This document shows, one piece after another, positions 63,470 through 64,000 of a stretch of 64,000 bases of DNA. Source of the DNA: Platynereis dumerilii (taxonomy: Eukaryota; Annelida; Polychaeta; Phyllodocida; Nereididae); the NCBI GenBank assembly GCA_026936325.1, contig JAPTHN010000015.1:2754117-2818116 (forward strand), in the 5' to 3' direction. The notes below the pieces were generated by a model that was not told the origin of the DNA, made no database searches, and was given only the letters and a program-made list of their open reading frames with translations. Both the position numbers and the translations under genes were made by a program. Each line of letters begins with the position of its first letter. The first letter of the stretch is position 1.

Positions 63470-64000
63470 CAGATTCGAGTTTATCTAACTGGAAGCTCAC
63501 TGGAAGCTGAAGCCAGTAACGGTTTAACAGCTAGTTTGTCTAATCTTTTCCTACAAAAGTTGGTTGTGCTGGGGTGCAATGAGGTTTTGCTTCCATCATT
63601 ACATAAAAGTAATTTTAACAGTTACAACAGCTACAATATTTTCATCAATGAATCTCCAGACACTCAGTCATGCTGTTTGTTGCTGCAAATTGTTTCAATC
63701 TTATGCTACGATCTCACGGCGTAGATTTTATGGCGGCAGAGCAGCGTAAGATGATTTCTAGGAAAATTGCCATCGAACGGCAAGCCAAAACAATTATATA
63801 ATTAATTTAAAAGGGATTAGTGTCATAGAGCTCTGGAGCAAGAACGGCTTGGTAGCAAAAATGGACAGGGTGGCTGCACAAATTAACCGAGGGGCAGGGG
63901 ATGGCCCTGTAGAATGCTGTTAATGATTTTTACTACTGCGTTATCGAAAAATGACGTTTATCCAAAAATTGAGAAAAGACTGCTTTTCCACAGTTTCAAC

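Larger units (their letters stand above)
58190..64000. repeat. Segmental duplication, copy B of C-type lectin locus
   Basis: Matches copy A (1-2960) from the first base of the window, in the same orientation. Additions relative to copy A are a LINE fragment, a TIR element, a SINE and other DNA in the intron, a block at 62354-63141, and a MITE at 63335. The duplication runs off the right end. Confidence 0.85.

Overview
The window is animal nuclear DNA with spliced genes, LINE and SINE debris, many small DNA transposons, minisatellites and one giant LTR retroelement. A C-type lectin family, a von Willebrand A (VWA) gene and this mobile-element mix suggest a marine invertebrate, most likely a deuterostome such as an echinoderm. 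That is a guess from style, not a species call.

Left flank (1-8340). This holds one copy (A) of a duplicated C-type lectin locus on the minus strand, with its first exon disrupted by a small transposon. Next come three minus-strand exons of a VWA gene whose splice phases agree (6355-6183, 4856-4526, 3178-3101). Both of its introns contain minisatellites that run into a splice site. A degenerate mariner copy and two MITEs follow.

Centre (8341-35433). One 27.1-kb LTR retroelement of Ty3/gypsy type lies on the plus strand, opposite to the VWA gene. Its LTRs (709 and 707 bp) differ at about three places, it has a 4-bp target duplication CTGT, and its main reading frames are long and open. It therefore looks young and whole. 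In order it carries a 2.9-kb leader, an unrecognised ORF, gag, pol, a basic/acidic accessory ORF, a 59-residue single-pass membrane protein, a 1535-residue envelope-like protein joining a leucine-rich-repeat ectodomain to a baculovirus-F-like fusion module, an antisense ORF with 16-residue repeats, and a repeat-rich RAPP protein. The plus strand is strikingly C-rich and G-poor throughout. This element is the outstanding object in the window. It is treated here as a virus-like fossil.

Right flank (35434-58190). Mostly intergenic or intronic DNA. It holds a possible signal-peptide exon, a LINE reverse-transcriptase remnant split by a CACTG-ended element, a second mariner copy split by a hAT-type MITE, a frame-shifted RING-finger exon, a LINE 3' end, a 20-bp minisatellite of about 53 copies, and several terminal-inverted-repeat (TIR) elements. 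Several of these TIR elements scatter their own short motif many times inside.

Right end (58190-64000). Copy B of the lectin locus has an intact two-exon gene predicted to encode 171 residues. Its intron has been enlarged by a LINE fragment, a TIR element and a tRNA-derived SINE.
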